Of a stretch of 8,546 nucleotides of DNA, positions 1 to 5,729 are shown in pieces. How positions within the stretch are numbered: position 1 is the stretch's first letter; every line of letters starts with the position of its first letter. Origin of the DNA: Xanthobacteraceae bacterium (GTDB lineage: Bacteria > Pseudomonadota > Alphaproteobacteria > Rhizobiales > Xanthobacteraceae); NCBI GenBank assembly GCA_030043285.1, contig JASHXZ010000665.1, positions 1 to 8,546 of the forward strand, in the 5' to 3' direction. The position numbers and the translations under genes are program-made. Under the pieces are notes generated by a model, which saw nothing but the letters and a program-made list of their open reading frames with translations, was not told the DNA's origin and searched no databases.

Positions 1-81
1 ATCCTTCAGGCGTTCACTCCAGACCAATGCGCCAACTACTTCGCAAACTCAGGATATAGACGAACCTAAAATCATCATGCT

Positions 82-1251
82 CTAATACGGCAGCCCGACG
101 TACTGCTCGGCCAGCGTCGCTGCGGCGTGCTCGGAGGCGTGCAGATAATCGAACTGATTGAGTCGCATCTGCTCCTCGAACGGGGTCTCGTTGGGAAAGC
201 GATGCAGCAGCATGGTCAGCCACCACGACATGCGCGCGGCGCCCCAGACCCGGCGCAGCGCAGTGTCCGAATAGGAGTCGAGATAGGCGGGGTTGCCTTT
301 ACGACAGGCCTCGATCAGCGCCCGCGACAGATAGAACACGTCGGACACCGCGAGATTGAGCCCCTTCGCTCCGGTCGGCGGCACGATGTGCGCGGCGTCG
401 CCGGCGAGGAATAGCCTGCCGTAGCGCATCGGCTCGGCGACAAAGCTGCGCAGCGGAGCGATCGATTTTTCGATCGACGGACCGGTGACGATGCTGCCGG
501 CCATATCCGGCGGACAGCGCGCCAGAAATTCCGCCCAGAAGCGCTCGTCCGGCCAATCGTCGATCTTGTCGTCGAGATCGCACTGGATGTAGTAGCGGCT
601 GAGCATCGGGCTGCGCTGCGAGGCGAGCGCGAAACCGCGGCTGTGATAGCAATAGCAGATGTCGGGGTAGGGCGGCGTTTCCGACATGATGCCGAGCCAA
701 CCGAACGGATAGCCCTTGTCGTAGGTTTTCATCACGTCGAGCGGAATTGAGGGGCGGCTGACGCCGTGATAGCCGTCGCAGCCGGCCACATAGTCGCAGT
801 CGATGCGCACCTGTTCGCCGCCTTTTTCATACGTGACGTAGGGCTTGCTGGACGTCAGCTCGTGCAGCCGCACGTCCGCGGCTTCGTCGACGATCTTGCC
901 GCCGGCGGCGTCGCGGGCGGCAAACAAGTCCTCCGTAATGGCGGTCTGCCCATAGGCCATCATCGGCTTGCCGGTATATTTCCTGGTGTCGATCAGAAAG
1001 CGCGGCCGGCCCTCCCAGGCGATCCACGAGCCGTCGTGGGGATGCCCCTCGCGATCCATTCGTTCGCCGAGCCCGACCTCGCGCAAGAGTGCGATCGTGC
1101 CGGCTTCAAGCACGCCGGCGCGAATCCGCTCCAGCACGTGCGCGCGGGTCTGCCGTTCCAGCACGACCGAGTCGATACCGTTGCGGTGCAGAATGTGCGA
1201 GAGCAGGAGGCCGGCCGGGCCGGCGCCGATGATGGCGACTTGGGTGCGCAT
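82..1251 (-). CDS. pobA: 4-hydroxybenzoate 3-monooxygenase (p-hydroxybenzoate hydroxylase)
   Basis: A 389-residue cytoplasmic flavoprotein that uses NAD(P)H and O2 to convert 4-hydroxybenzoate to protocatechuate, the entry to the beta-ketoadipate pathway. Visible motifs: the N-terminal FAD-binding GAGPAG (residues 9-14), R42/R44 in ERIRAGVLE, the DG motif CDGYHG (158-163), and the GD motif with substrate loop, LAGDAAHIVPPTGAKGLN (282-299). By reading against the well-known Pseudomonas fluorescens enzyme, the active-site residues are kept with a one-residue offset: Y200 (Y201), S211 (S212), R213 (R214), R219 (R220), P292/T293 and Y384 (Y385). Length matches the family (about 390-394); it stops at YVGLPY, without the few acidic residues that follow in Pseudomonas. 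The start aligns with the canonical N-terminus (M-x-TQVAIIGAGP). No Shine-Dalgarno precedes it; a TATAAT lies 6 bases upstream instead. No pobR-type regulator or pca gene is in the window. The cofactor-selecting segment (about 33-40) has H38, so NADPH versus NADH use is not settled. Confidence 0.96.
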   Translation of the reverse strand: MRTQVAIIGAGPAGLLLSHILHRNGIDSVVLERQTRAHVLERIRAGVLEAGTIALLREVGLGERMDREGHPHDGSWIAWEGRPRFLIDTRKYTGKPMMAYGQTAITEDLFAARDAAGGKIVDEAADVRLHELTSSKPYVTYEKGGEQVRIDCDYVAGCDGYHGVSRPSIPLDVMKTYDKGYPFGWLGIMSETPPYPDICYCYHSRGFALASQRSPMLSRYYIQCDLDDKIDDWPDERFWAEFLARCPPDMAGSIVTGPSIEKSIAPLRSFVAEPMRYGRLFLAGDAAHIVPPTGAKGLNLAVSDVFYLSRALIEACRKGNPAYLDSYSDTALRRVWGAARMSWWLTMLLHRFPNETPFEEQMRLNQFDYLHASEHAAATLAEQYVGLPY

Positions 1252-1257
1252 GAGGCG

Positions 1258-1263
1258 ATTATA
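1258..1263 (-). promoter_or_regulatory. candidate -10 box of pobA, placed for a leaderless mRNA
   Basis: On the minus strand a perfect TATAAT is followed by six bases (CGCCTC) and then the pobA ATG. A normal -10 to +1 spacing would put transcription start on the A of the start codon. No convincing -35 hexamer is found 16-18 bases upstream, where the DNA is GC-rich, so an activator may be needed. The TATAAT and its spacing are seen; promoter activity is inferred. Confidence 0.45.
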
Positions 1264-1268
1264 ACGTC

Positions 1269-1281
1269 CCGCCCGGGGCGG
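1269..1281. promoter_or_regulatory. GC-rich dyad in the pobA promoter spacer
   Basis: CCGCCC-G-GGGCGG is a perfect 6+1+6 inverted repeat lying just upstream of the candidate pobA -10 box, where -35/-10 spacer DNA would be. It could be an operator. In GC-rich DNA such short dyads also arise by chance, and no regulator gene is nearby. Confidence 0.2.
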
Positions 1282-1353
1282 AGGGCGGTTTATGGCGACG
1301 TGTCATCGCATCATACAGAGCGGAACACCAGCAAAGTGGCGCGTCAATCGATG

Positions 1354-1366
1354 CGCCGCTGCGGCG
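1354..1366 (-). terminator. weak candidate terminator hairpin after the DUF2778 gene
   Basis: CGCCGC-T-GCGGCG is a perfect inverted repeat 41-53 bases past the stop codon of the minus-strand DUF2778 gene, with an outer GCGTC/GACGC pair at 1341-1345 and 1368-1372. No T-run follows on the minus strand, so it is not a classic intrinsic terminator. It may only slow polymerase or stabilise the 3' end. Confidence 0.25.
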
Positions 1367-1406
1367 GGACGCTAAATGGCAGGTTCGGAATTGGCCTGCG
1401 GCGGCG

Positions 1407-2450
1407 TCAGTCGACGCTCGCCACCACGGCGAGACGCTTGACCTGGCCGGACTCGTAGGCGCGCAGGAAGGCTTCGTAATCCTTGAATGATACGCAGCCG
1501 TTCGAGTCGCCGTTTGGACCGAGCATATAGGTGTGGGCGAGCAGCCCGGCGCGGCCGAAGACTTTGCTCTCGTCCTCCGGGATGAGGCGGAGCGCCTGCA
1601 CGCCGTGGAACAGCGTCTCGCGCGGCCGCAGGTCGTAAATGTCGGGCGGCGTCGCGCCGCGGCTGCGTTCGTCAACGTAGCGCGGGTCGTCGAGCCGTGG
1701 GCCGAGCCCGGAATGCGCTTCGAGCGTGGTGCCGTCCGGCAGGTAAACCTTGTGAGCGGAGATGTCGTAGACCGCGGTCTGCCGGTCGTAGAGGCCGGCG
1801 GTGACGCCGCCGCTGTCGCTGGCATTGCCGGCCGTCGCATAGGCGAGTGTCACGCCGGAGGGCGAAGCGCCGAACAGCTTGTCGAAGATCGAGGGCCGTT
1901 TGCCGAACAGCTTTTCGAAAAGGCTTCGGTCGCGGGGCGGCGCCCAGGTGCCGACAGCGACCTGCTCTTGCCGATCGTCCTTGGCGATGAGGACGTGGTG
2001 ACGATGCCAGCCGTGCGACTCCAAACGGTCTAAACGGAGCGGCAGGTTGCGCGCCTGATCCGGCGCCGCTCCCTGCGCGGGCGGAGTATCGGACGACGGC
2101 AGCGAGGCCAGCGTGTATCGCTGCTCGGGCACATCTGCTGACAGCGGCGACGCGAACGCCGACTGCAGCGGAGCGGCCATGGAAAGCTTGTCTTCCGGGC
2201 CCAGATAGAACCGGGCCGCGAACATCGCCCGCCCGGGATTCGAACGGTGCAGCGTGCTCTGCGGCGCGCTCTCCGGTATGGCGAGCGCCGCGCTGCCGCC
2301 GGGACCGGTGAAAATCGCGCACAGCGTCAAGGCGCATAGCGAGGCGACAAAGATCAAGCCCGCGCCGCCGAGCACCGGCAGCGCGTCGCCGAAACGGTAC
2401 GTCTGATCGTGCGCCCAAAGAGGCGAACGCGACCCAGTATTGAACGTCAT
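1407..2450 (-). CDS. membrane-anchored DUF2778 (Tlde1-like, L,D-transpeptidase-fold) protein
   Basis: A 347-residue protein with one N-terminal hydrophobic segment (about 25-47, no clear signal peptidase site), then a long low-complexity periplasmic linker and a C-terminal catalytic-type domain (about 200-340). The C-terminus has H306 in LLAHTYMLG and C319 in SNGCVSF. This matches the His/Cys pattern of DUF2778 proteins, the family of the Salmonella type VI effector Tlde1, which acts on peptidoglycan tetrapeptides. Tandem FEKLFG and FDKLFG motifs occur just before the domain. Because it carries a membrane anchor and has no secretion genes or immunity gene beside it, I read it as a resident periplasmic cell-wall enzyme rather than a toxin; that is inference. 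The start is supported by GAGGGGGA directly upstream. It is divergent from the PilZ gene, sharing a 468-base control region. Confidence 0.8.
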   Translation of the reverse strand: MTFNTGSRSPLWAHDQTYRFGDALPVLGGAGLIFVASLCALTLCAIFTGPGGSAALAIPESAPQSTLHRSNPGRAMFAARFYLGPEDKLSMAAPLQSAFASPLSADVPEQRYTLASLPSSDTPPAQGAAPDQARNLPLRLDRLESHGWHRHHVLIAKDDRQEQVAVGTWAPPRDRSLFEKLFGKRPSIFDKLFGASPSGVTLAYATAGNASDSGGVTAGLYDRQTAVYDISAHKVYLPDGTTLEAHSGLGPRLDDPRYVDERSRGATPPDIYDLRPRETLFHGVQALRLIPEDESKVFGRAGLLAHTYMLGPNGDSNGCVSFKDYEAFLRAYESGQVKRLAVVASVD

Positions 2451-2612
2451 TCCCCCTCGCGTCCCGACACCACCATGTGCCTGCCCTGGCGATCCTGCGA
2501 GCCACCGCTGATGGTGGCGGACACGAACGGACCGCGGACAGACGAACTCGACCCCCGAGATCGAGCCAACGAAACCTGCGGGAACATTACGGCAGCTTTT
2601 AGATGGAAATAT

Positions 2613-2627
2613 TTAACCACATATTGA
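2613..2627. promoter_or_regulatory. candidate CtrA-like site 1 (TTAA-N7-TTGA)
   Basis: TTAACCACATATTGA differs from the alphaproteobacterial CtrA consensus TTAA-N7-TTAA by one base. It stands in an AT-rich island inside very GC-rich DNA. It lies about 165 bases upstream of the DUF2778 start and about 290 bases upstream of the PilZ start. Binding is inferred from motif only. Confidence 0.35.
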
Positions 2628-2636
2628 AAGAGAATG

Positions 2637-2651
2637 TTAACCATAAATAAC
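2637..2651. promoter_or_regulatory. candidate CtrA-like site 2 (TTAACC half-site, degenerate second half)
   Basis: TTAACCATAAATAAC begins 24 bases after the first site and repeats its TTAACCA start. The second half matches TTAAC only if the spacer is 6 rather than 7 (ATAAC). It is weaker than site 1, but the paired arrangement supports a common regulator. Confidence 0.28.
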
Positions 2652-2655
2652 ATAA

Positions 2656-2672
2656 TTGCTGCGTCGCAGCAA
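2656..2672. promoter_or_regulatory. perfect hairpin/dyad next to the AT-rich island
   Basis: TTGCTGCG-T-CGCAGCAA is an 8+1+8 perfect inverted repeat (a 7-base stem with a 3-base loop if it folds as RNA). It sits 4 bases after the second TTAA motif and is followed by AAAGCC. It could be an operator or part of a 5' untranslated leader. It is not near a gene end, so a terminator role is unlikely. Confidence 0.3.
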
Positions 2673-2918
2673 AAGCCGGCACAACCATCGAAATTCGGCC
2701 GCGCCCGCAGCGCCTTAGCTCAGAACGGCATGCCGGCCTGTGGCCGTGGCCCTTTGGCTAACGAATTGTTGCGACGGCAAGAAAAAAGTTCCAGCACAGT
2801 TTAATCGAACTTCAGTCGGGGTCGGCGTAAATTGCTGCGATTACGCGGGACAACCCTGGGCTGCCCGCCCCGGGGGGACCGACCCGAAGACTAGCCCCAC
2901 CTAAGGGTATCGCCGCAA

Positions 2919-3509
2919 ATGCCCGAATCGCATCGCGAGAAAAGACGGCGGCGGCGCGTGCGCACCCGGCGCGCGGCGTGGATCGATGTCGGCGGCGATG
3001 CCAAACCGCTACGCTGCGTGCTGTGGGACCTTTCCGAGGGCGGCGCGCGGCTGGCGCCGGCCCAGGCCAACAAGCTGCCGGACAGCTTTACGCTCATCCT
3101 CGACAAAACGACGGCACACCGCTGCCGGGTGGTGTGGCGGAAGGGGCCGCTGGTCGGGGTTCGGTTTCTGCTCAGCGCCGAGGATGAGAAGGCGGCCGCC
3201 AAGCCGGCCGTTGCCGAGCCGCGCGAGCTTTCGCCAGAGCTCCGGCGTTCGCTTGCGGCGCATGGCGCCGCCGACGCGGCGCTGGCTGCCGGTCCGTCTG
3301 TGTCGTTCTTTGCCGCAGGTTTCGTGCTGGTGCTGGTCGGTCTCACCGCCCTGTTCTATTTCGCCGGCCAACAGAGCGGACTGGGCAGCGCCTGGGCGCT
3401 CAACGTCTGTCAGCAAGCCGACAGCCTGTGCCGCCATCCAGAATTTCCCGGCGGCGCCAGCGTGCTCATGGTGCTGGTCTATTTCGCCGCGCGTGGGATG
3501 GAGCTGTAA
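2919..3509 (+). CDS. PilZ-domain membrane protein, putative c-di-GMP sensor
   Basis: A 196-residue protein with an N-terminal PilZ domain (about 8-85). It has the arginine-rich RxxxR element (RRRRRVRTRR, about 9-18) and the second motif D37-x-S39-x-x-G42 in DLSEGGARL, the two signatures that bind cyclic di-GMP in this family. After a charged linker comes a strong hydrophobic segment (about 127-149) and a second, shorter one near the C-terminus (about 178-191), with two cysteines between (C164, C171). The PilZ domain precedes the membrane segments and is therefore probably cytoplasmic. The start is preceded by AAGGG with an 11-base spacing. Its stop codon directly abuts the stop of the convergent [2Fe-2S] gene. 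Target process (motility, polysaccharide, cell envelope) cannot be told from sequence; the divergent cell-wall-type gene hints at an envelope role. Confidence 0.85.
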   Translation: MPESHREKRRRRRVRTRRAAWIDVGGDAKPLRCVLWDLSEGGARLAPAQANKLPDSFTLILDKTTAHRCRVVWRKGPLVGVRFLLSAEDEKAAAKPAVAEPRELSPELRRSLAAHGAADAALAAGPSVSFFAAGFVLVLVGLTALFYFAGQQSGLGSAWALNVCQQADSLCRHPEFPGGASVLMVLVYFAARGMEL

Positions 3510-3854
3510 CTATTTGAATCGCTCCGATGGCGGCGCGATCTCGGTGACGAGGTCGCGGACGAGTTTTTTGTTCGGCAACGGGGTGAGCGTCATCTCGCGC
3601 GGCTCGAGCCGTGCCGTGCAGGCGTACACCGTTTCGCCGTCGAGCTGGATCATGCACTCCTTGCACGCATTGGCGTTGATGCAGGAAAAGCGGATCGCCA
3701 GCGACGGGTCTTGCGTTGCGCGCAACCAGCGCAGCCCGTCGAGCACCGACTGACCCGGCTCGAACGGCACCTCGAAGCGCTCAAAGCGCGCGGTCTCGCC
3801 TACGGCGCCGCGCTGGATTTTCAGCGTCGCGATTTGTCTGGTGGCGGCGGTCAT
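3510..3854 (-). CDS. small [2Fe-2S] protein, N-terminal half of SdhB/FrdB type
   Basis: A 114-residue ferredoxin-like electron carrier resembling only the N-terminal domain of succinate dehydrogenase/fumarate reductase iron-sulfur subunits. Cluster ligands are C58, C64, C67 and C79 in FSCINANACKECMIQL and YACTARL. The last two spacings (x2, x11) equal those of SdhB/FrdB, but the first is x5 rather than the usual x4. It ends just after LVRDLVTEI, the equivalent of the 'VIRDLVVD' stretch, exactly where the [4Fe-4S]/[3Fe-4S] domain would begin; that domain is absent. Its ATG overlaps the flavoprotein stop codon in ATGA, a sign of translational coupling and a stable complex. It most likely takes electrons from, or gives them to, the FAD of the upstream-encoded partner. 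The reaction partner beyond that is unknown. Confidence 0.88.
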   Translation of the reverse strand: MTAATRQIATLKIQRGAVGETARFERFEVPFEPGQSVLDGLRWLRATQDPSLAIRFSCINANACKECMIQLDGETVYACTARLEPREMTLTPLPNKKLVRDLVTEIAPPSERFK

Positions 3855-5575
3855 GAAGCGAGCACGGCGGCGGCTTGCGGCGCGGCGCTAATCTGTAAAC
3901 GGCCGTCGCGCCAACGTACCGTTTGATGCACCTGCCATTCGGGCAGCGTGGTGGAAAAATCTTCGCGCTGATGGGCGCCGCGGCTTTCGGTGCGGCGCAG
4001 CGCGCTTTGCACCACGGCGCGGGCGACGACCAGCATGTTGCGCAGGTCGAACCATTCGAGCCGCTGCAGATCGAAGTTGTTTCCGGCGCGGGTCGGCGGC
4101 CGTTCGCCAAGTTCGTCGTCGAGCACGTCGATCTGCGCCATGGCATGCGTGAGAGTTTGCGCCGTGCGGAGCGGGCCGACGTCGTCGGTCATGATCGCCT
4201 GCAGCTGCGCGATCATCGCCGCCGTATTGGGACCGCGCGAAAATCCTTCGGTGTTAATGAGGTCGAGGGCGGCAGCGCTGTCCGACGGACGAATTTGGTG
4301 TTTTGACTGCGCGCTGCGTTTGACCCGCGTGGCGGCGCTGGCACCGGCGCTGCGGCCGAATACCAGGGCCTCCGTGATCGCGTTGCCTGACAGCCGGTTG
4401 GCGCCGTTGGCGCCGCCGACCACTTCGCCGGCGACAAACAAGCCCGGCACGCCGGTCGCCATGCGCACGTTGGCTTTGACGCCGCCCATGTGATAATGCG
4501 CGATCGGAGCCACTTCGACCGGCATGCGGGTGAGATCGATGGCGTTGGCGGCGAGCCGGTCGATCACCGGACCGAACGCCGCGCGCAACGTTTCGCGCGA
4601 GCAATGCTCGAACGACAGATAGGCGCCACCGTGCGGCGAACCGCGCCCGGCCTTGACCTCCTCGAGGATCGCATAGGTGGCGAGATCGCGGGTCAGCACG
4701 TATTTGCCGTCTTCATCGGAGCCGTACGCCGAGGTGAATTCCTCCATGCGGCCGTTGAGCAGCCGGCCGCCGAGCTTGTAGCGGAACGGGTCCCACATGA
4801 TCGGATCCATGCCGATGAGCCGGGGCGCCAGATGTCCGATCGGGAAGAACTGCACGAATTCCATGTCGATGAGCGGCGCGCCGGCGCGCAGCGCCAGCGC
4901 ATAGCCGTCGCCGCCCATGTTGGCCGAGGCGCTGTTGCGCCGGAACAGCCGGGTCAGTCCGCCAGTCGCCAGCACCGTCGCCTTCGCGGCGACGATCACC
5001 GGCGCGCCGGAGGTCAAATGCCAGCAGACCGCGCCGCGCGCCTCGCCGTCGCTGACGACCAGATCGACCACGCACAGATCGCCGGCCTTGCGGATGCTCT
5101 TGTGGTGCCGCGCGATCTCGGCGCGCAGCGTCTTCGACACCGCAGGGCCGGTATTGATGAAGTCGACATAGACGCAGCGCGGCCGGTCGTGGCCCGGCGC
5201 CTGCGTCGCGGTAATGTGTCCGTCCTTGCGCGCCCAGCCGACGCCCCAGCGGTCGAGCTCGCGAATGCAGTCCGGCGCCGCTTCGCAGAGCAGACGGGAC
5301 AGCTCTTCGTCGCAGAGGCCGCGGCCCGCCGCGATGGTGTCGTCGAAATGATGCCGCCAGTCGTCCGGCGTTTCTTCGCCAAGCGCAACCGCAACCGTCA
5401 TCTGCGCCATCACGGTAGCGCCGCCGCGGCCGATCAGGCTTCGGTCAGCAAGCAGCACTGAGGCACCGCCGCGCGCCGCCTCGATCGCCGCATACATGCC
5501 GGCGGCGCCGGAGCCGATGACCAGCACGTCGGTGTCGATATTTATGGGCGCTGCAGCCATCGCATATTCACTCAC
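3851..5575 (-). CDS. fumarate reductase/succinate dehydrogenase-like flavoprotein, substrate uncertain
   Basis: A 574-residue FAD oxidoreductase of the SdhA/FrdA/aspartate-oxidase/AprA superfamily. FAD motif GSGAAG is at 21-26. Family landmarks are ATGGLTRLF (203-211), GGDGYALALRAGA (221-233), HYHMGG (360-365), GANGANRLSGNAITEALVFGR (388-408) and the C-terminal RTESRGAHQREDF (528-540). Against E. coli FrdA, R265, R296, H360 and R394 match R248, R287, H355 and R390. The substrate histidine H232 (YHPTG) is replaced by F in FFPIG (243-247), and the T244/E245 pair by W261/D262. The covalent-FAD histidine (RSHT) is also missing: the segment reads IGRGGATVMAQ, so FAD is probably bound non-covalently. 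No membrane anchor subunits are nearby. The start taken is a GTG; an in-frame ATG at 5560 is equally possible, since neither has a strong ribosome site. Function is therefore a soluble dehydrogenase/reductase of an unidentified substrate. Confidence 0.85.
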   Translation of the reverse strand: MSEYAMAAAPINIDTDVLVIGSGAAGMYAAIEAARGGASVLLADRSLIGRGGATVMAQMTVAVALGEETPDDWRHHFDDTIAAGRGLCDEELSRLLCEAAPDCIRELDRWGVGWARKDGHITATQAPGHDRPRCVYVDFINTGPAVSKTLRAEIARHHKSIRKAGDLCVVDLVVSDGEARGAVCWHLTSGAPVIVAAKATVLATGGLTRLFRRNSASANMGGDGYALALRAGAPLIDMEFVQFFPIGHLAPRLIGMDPIMWDPFRYKLGGRLLNGRMEEFTSAYGSDEDGKYVLTRDLATYAILEEVKAGRGSPHGGAYLSFEHCSRETLRAAFGPVIDRLAANAIDLTRMPVEVAPIAHYHMGGVKANVRMATGVPGLFVAGEVVGGANGANRLSGNAITEALVFGRSAGASAATRVKRSAQSKHQIRPSDSAAALDLINTEGFSRGPNTAAMIAQLQAIMTDDVGPLRTAQTLTHAMAQIDVLDDELGERPPTRAGNNFDLQRLEWFDLRNMLVVARAVVQSALRRTESRGAHQREDFSTTLPEWQVHQTVRWRDGRLQISAAPQAAAVLAS

Positions 5576-5578
5576 TGC

Positions 5579-5709
5579 GTTTCCCGGATGCGGTGCAGCG
5601 CGAAGCGGTGCACCGCTGATCCGGGATCGTCAAAGACTGTGCCTGTTAAGGTCCCGGGTCTGCAGCGCACCACTTCGCTCCGCTACGTGCTGCGCTACGC
5701 CCGGGAAAC
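5579..5709. repeat. two-hairpin palindromic intergenic repeat element
   Basis: A composite element fills the gap between the SRPBCC and flavoprotein genes. An outer perfect 9-base inverted repeat, GTTTCCCGG (5579-5587) and CCGGGAAAC (5701-5709), encloses two hairpins. Hairpin one (5582-5626) pairs TCCCGGAT with ATCCGGGA and GCGGTGCA with TGCACCGC, a 16-base stem with a 2-base bulge. Hairpin two (5652-5706) pairs TCCCGGG with CCCGGGA and AGCGCACCAC with GTGCTGCGCT (one mismatch). From memory this style of CCGGGA-bounded palindrome is frequent between genes in Bradyrhizobium. In the transcript it may limit read-through or stabilise the upstream message. Confidence 0.8.
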
Positions 5710-5729
5710 ATGCCGAAGCTCCTTTTGGT

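Larger units (their letters stand above)
2451..2918. other. 468-base intergenic control region between divergent DUF2778 and PilZ genes
   Basis: No convincing gene is present; the short open frames here have no plausible ribosome site or family signature. It holds the promoters of both flanking genes. The notable content is an AT-rich island at about 2595-2660 with two TTAA-based motifs, a perfect short hairpin at 2656-2672, a 10-base palindrome CGGCATGCCG (2726-2735), a repeated AATTGCTGCG (2654-2663 and 2830-2839), and an A-run at 2782-2787. No clear sigma-70 -35/-10 pair was found on either strand. Confidence 0.6.

Noticed and set aside
1..81. A terminator or gene at the left edge, downstream of pobA
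   Set aside because: No inverted repeat with a T-run and no supported coding frame was found in these 81 bases.
2409..2653. Short open frames in the DUF2778/PilZ intergenic region as small genes
   Set aside because: No ribosome binding site, no recognisable motif, and they overlap the AT-rich regulatory island and the DUF2778 start.
2711..2760. tRNA-like look of 'CGCCTTAGCTCAG'
   Set aside because: The TTAGCTCAG resembles a tRNA D-arm start, but no matching acceptor stem, anticodon loop or T-arm (GGTTCRANYCC) follows at the right distance.
4490..5461. A 323-codon open frame on the plus strand inside the flavoprotein gene
   Set aside because: It is antisense to a clearly conserved flavoprotein, is rich in Arg/Ala/His as expected from a GC-rich shadow frame, and shows no family motif.
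3851..5575. Calling the flavoprotein SdhA or L-aspartate oxidase
   Set aside because: The covalent-FAD and substrate histidines of SdhA are missing and no nadA/nadC or sdhC/D genes are nearby, so a specific name is not justified.
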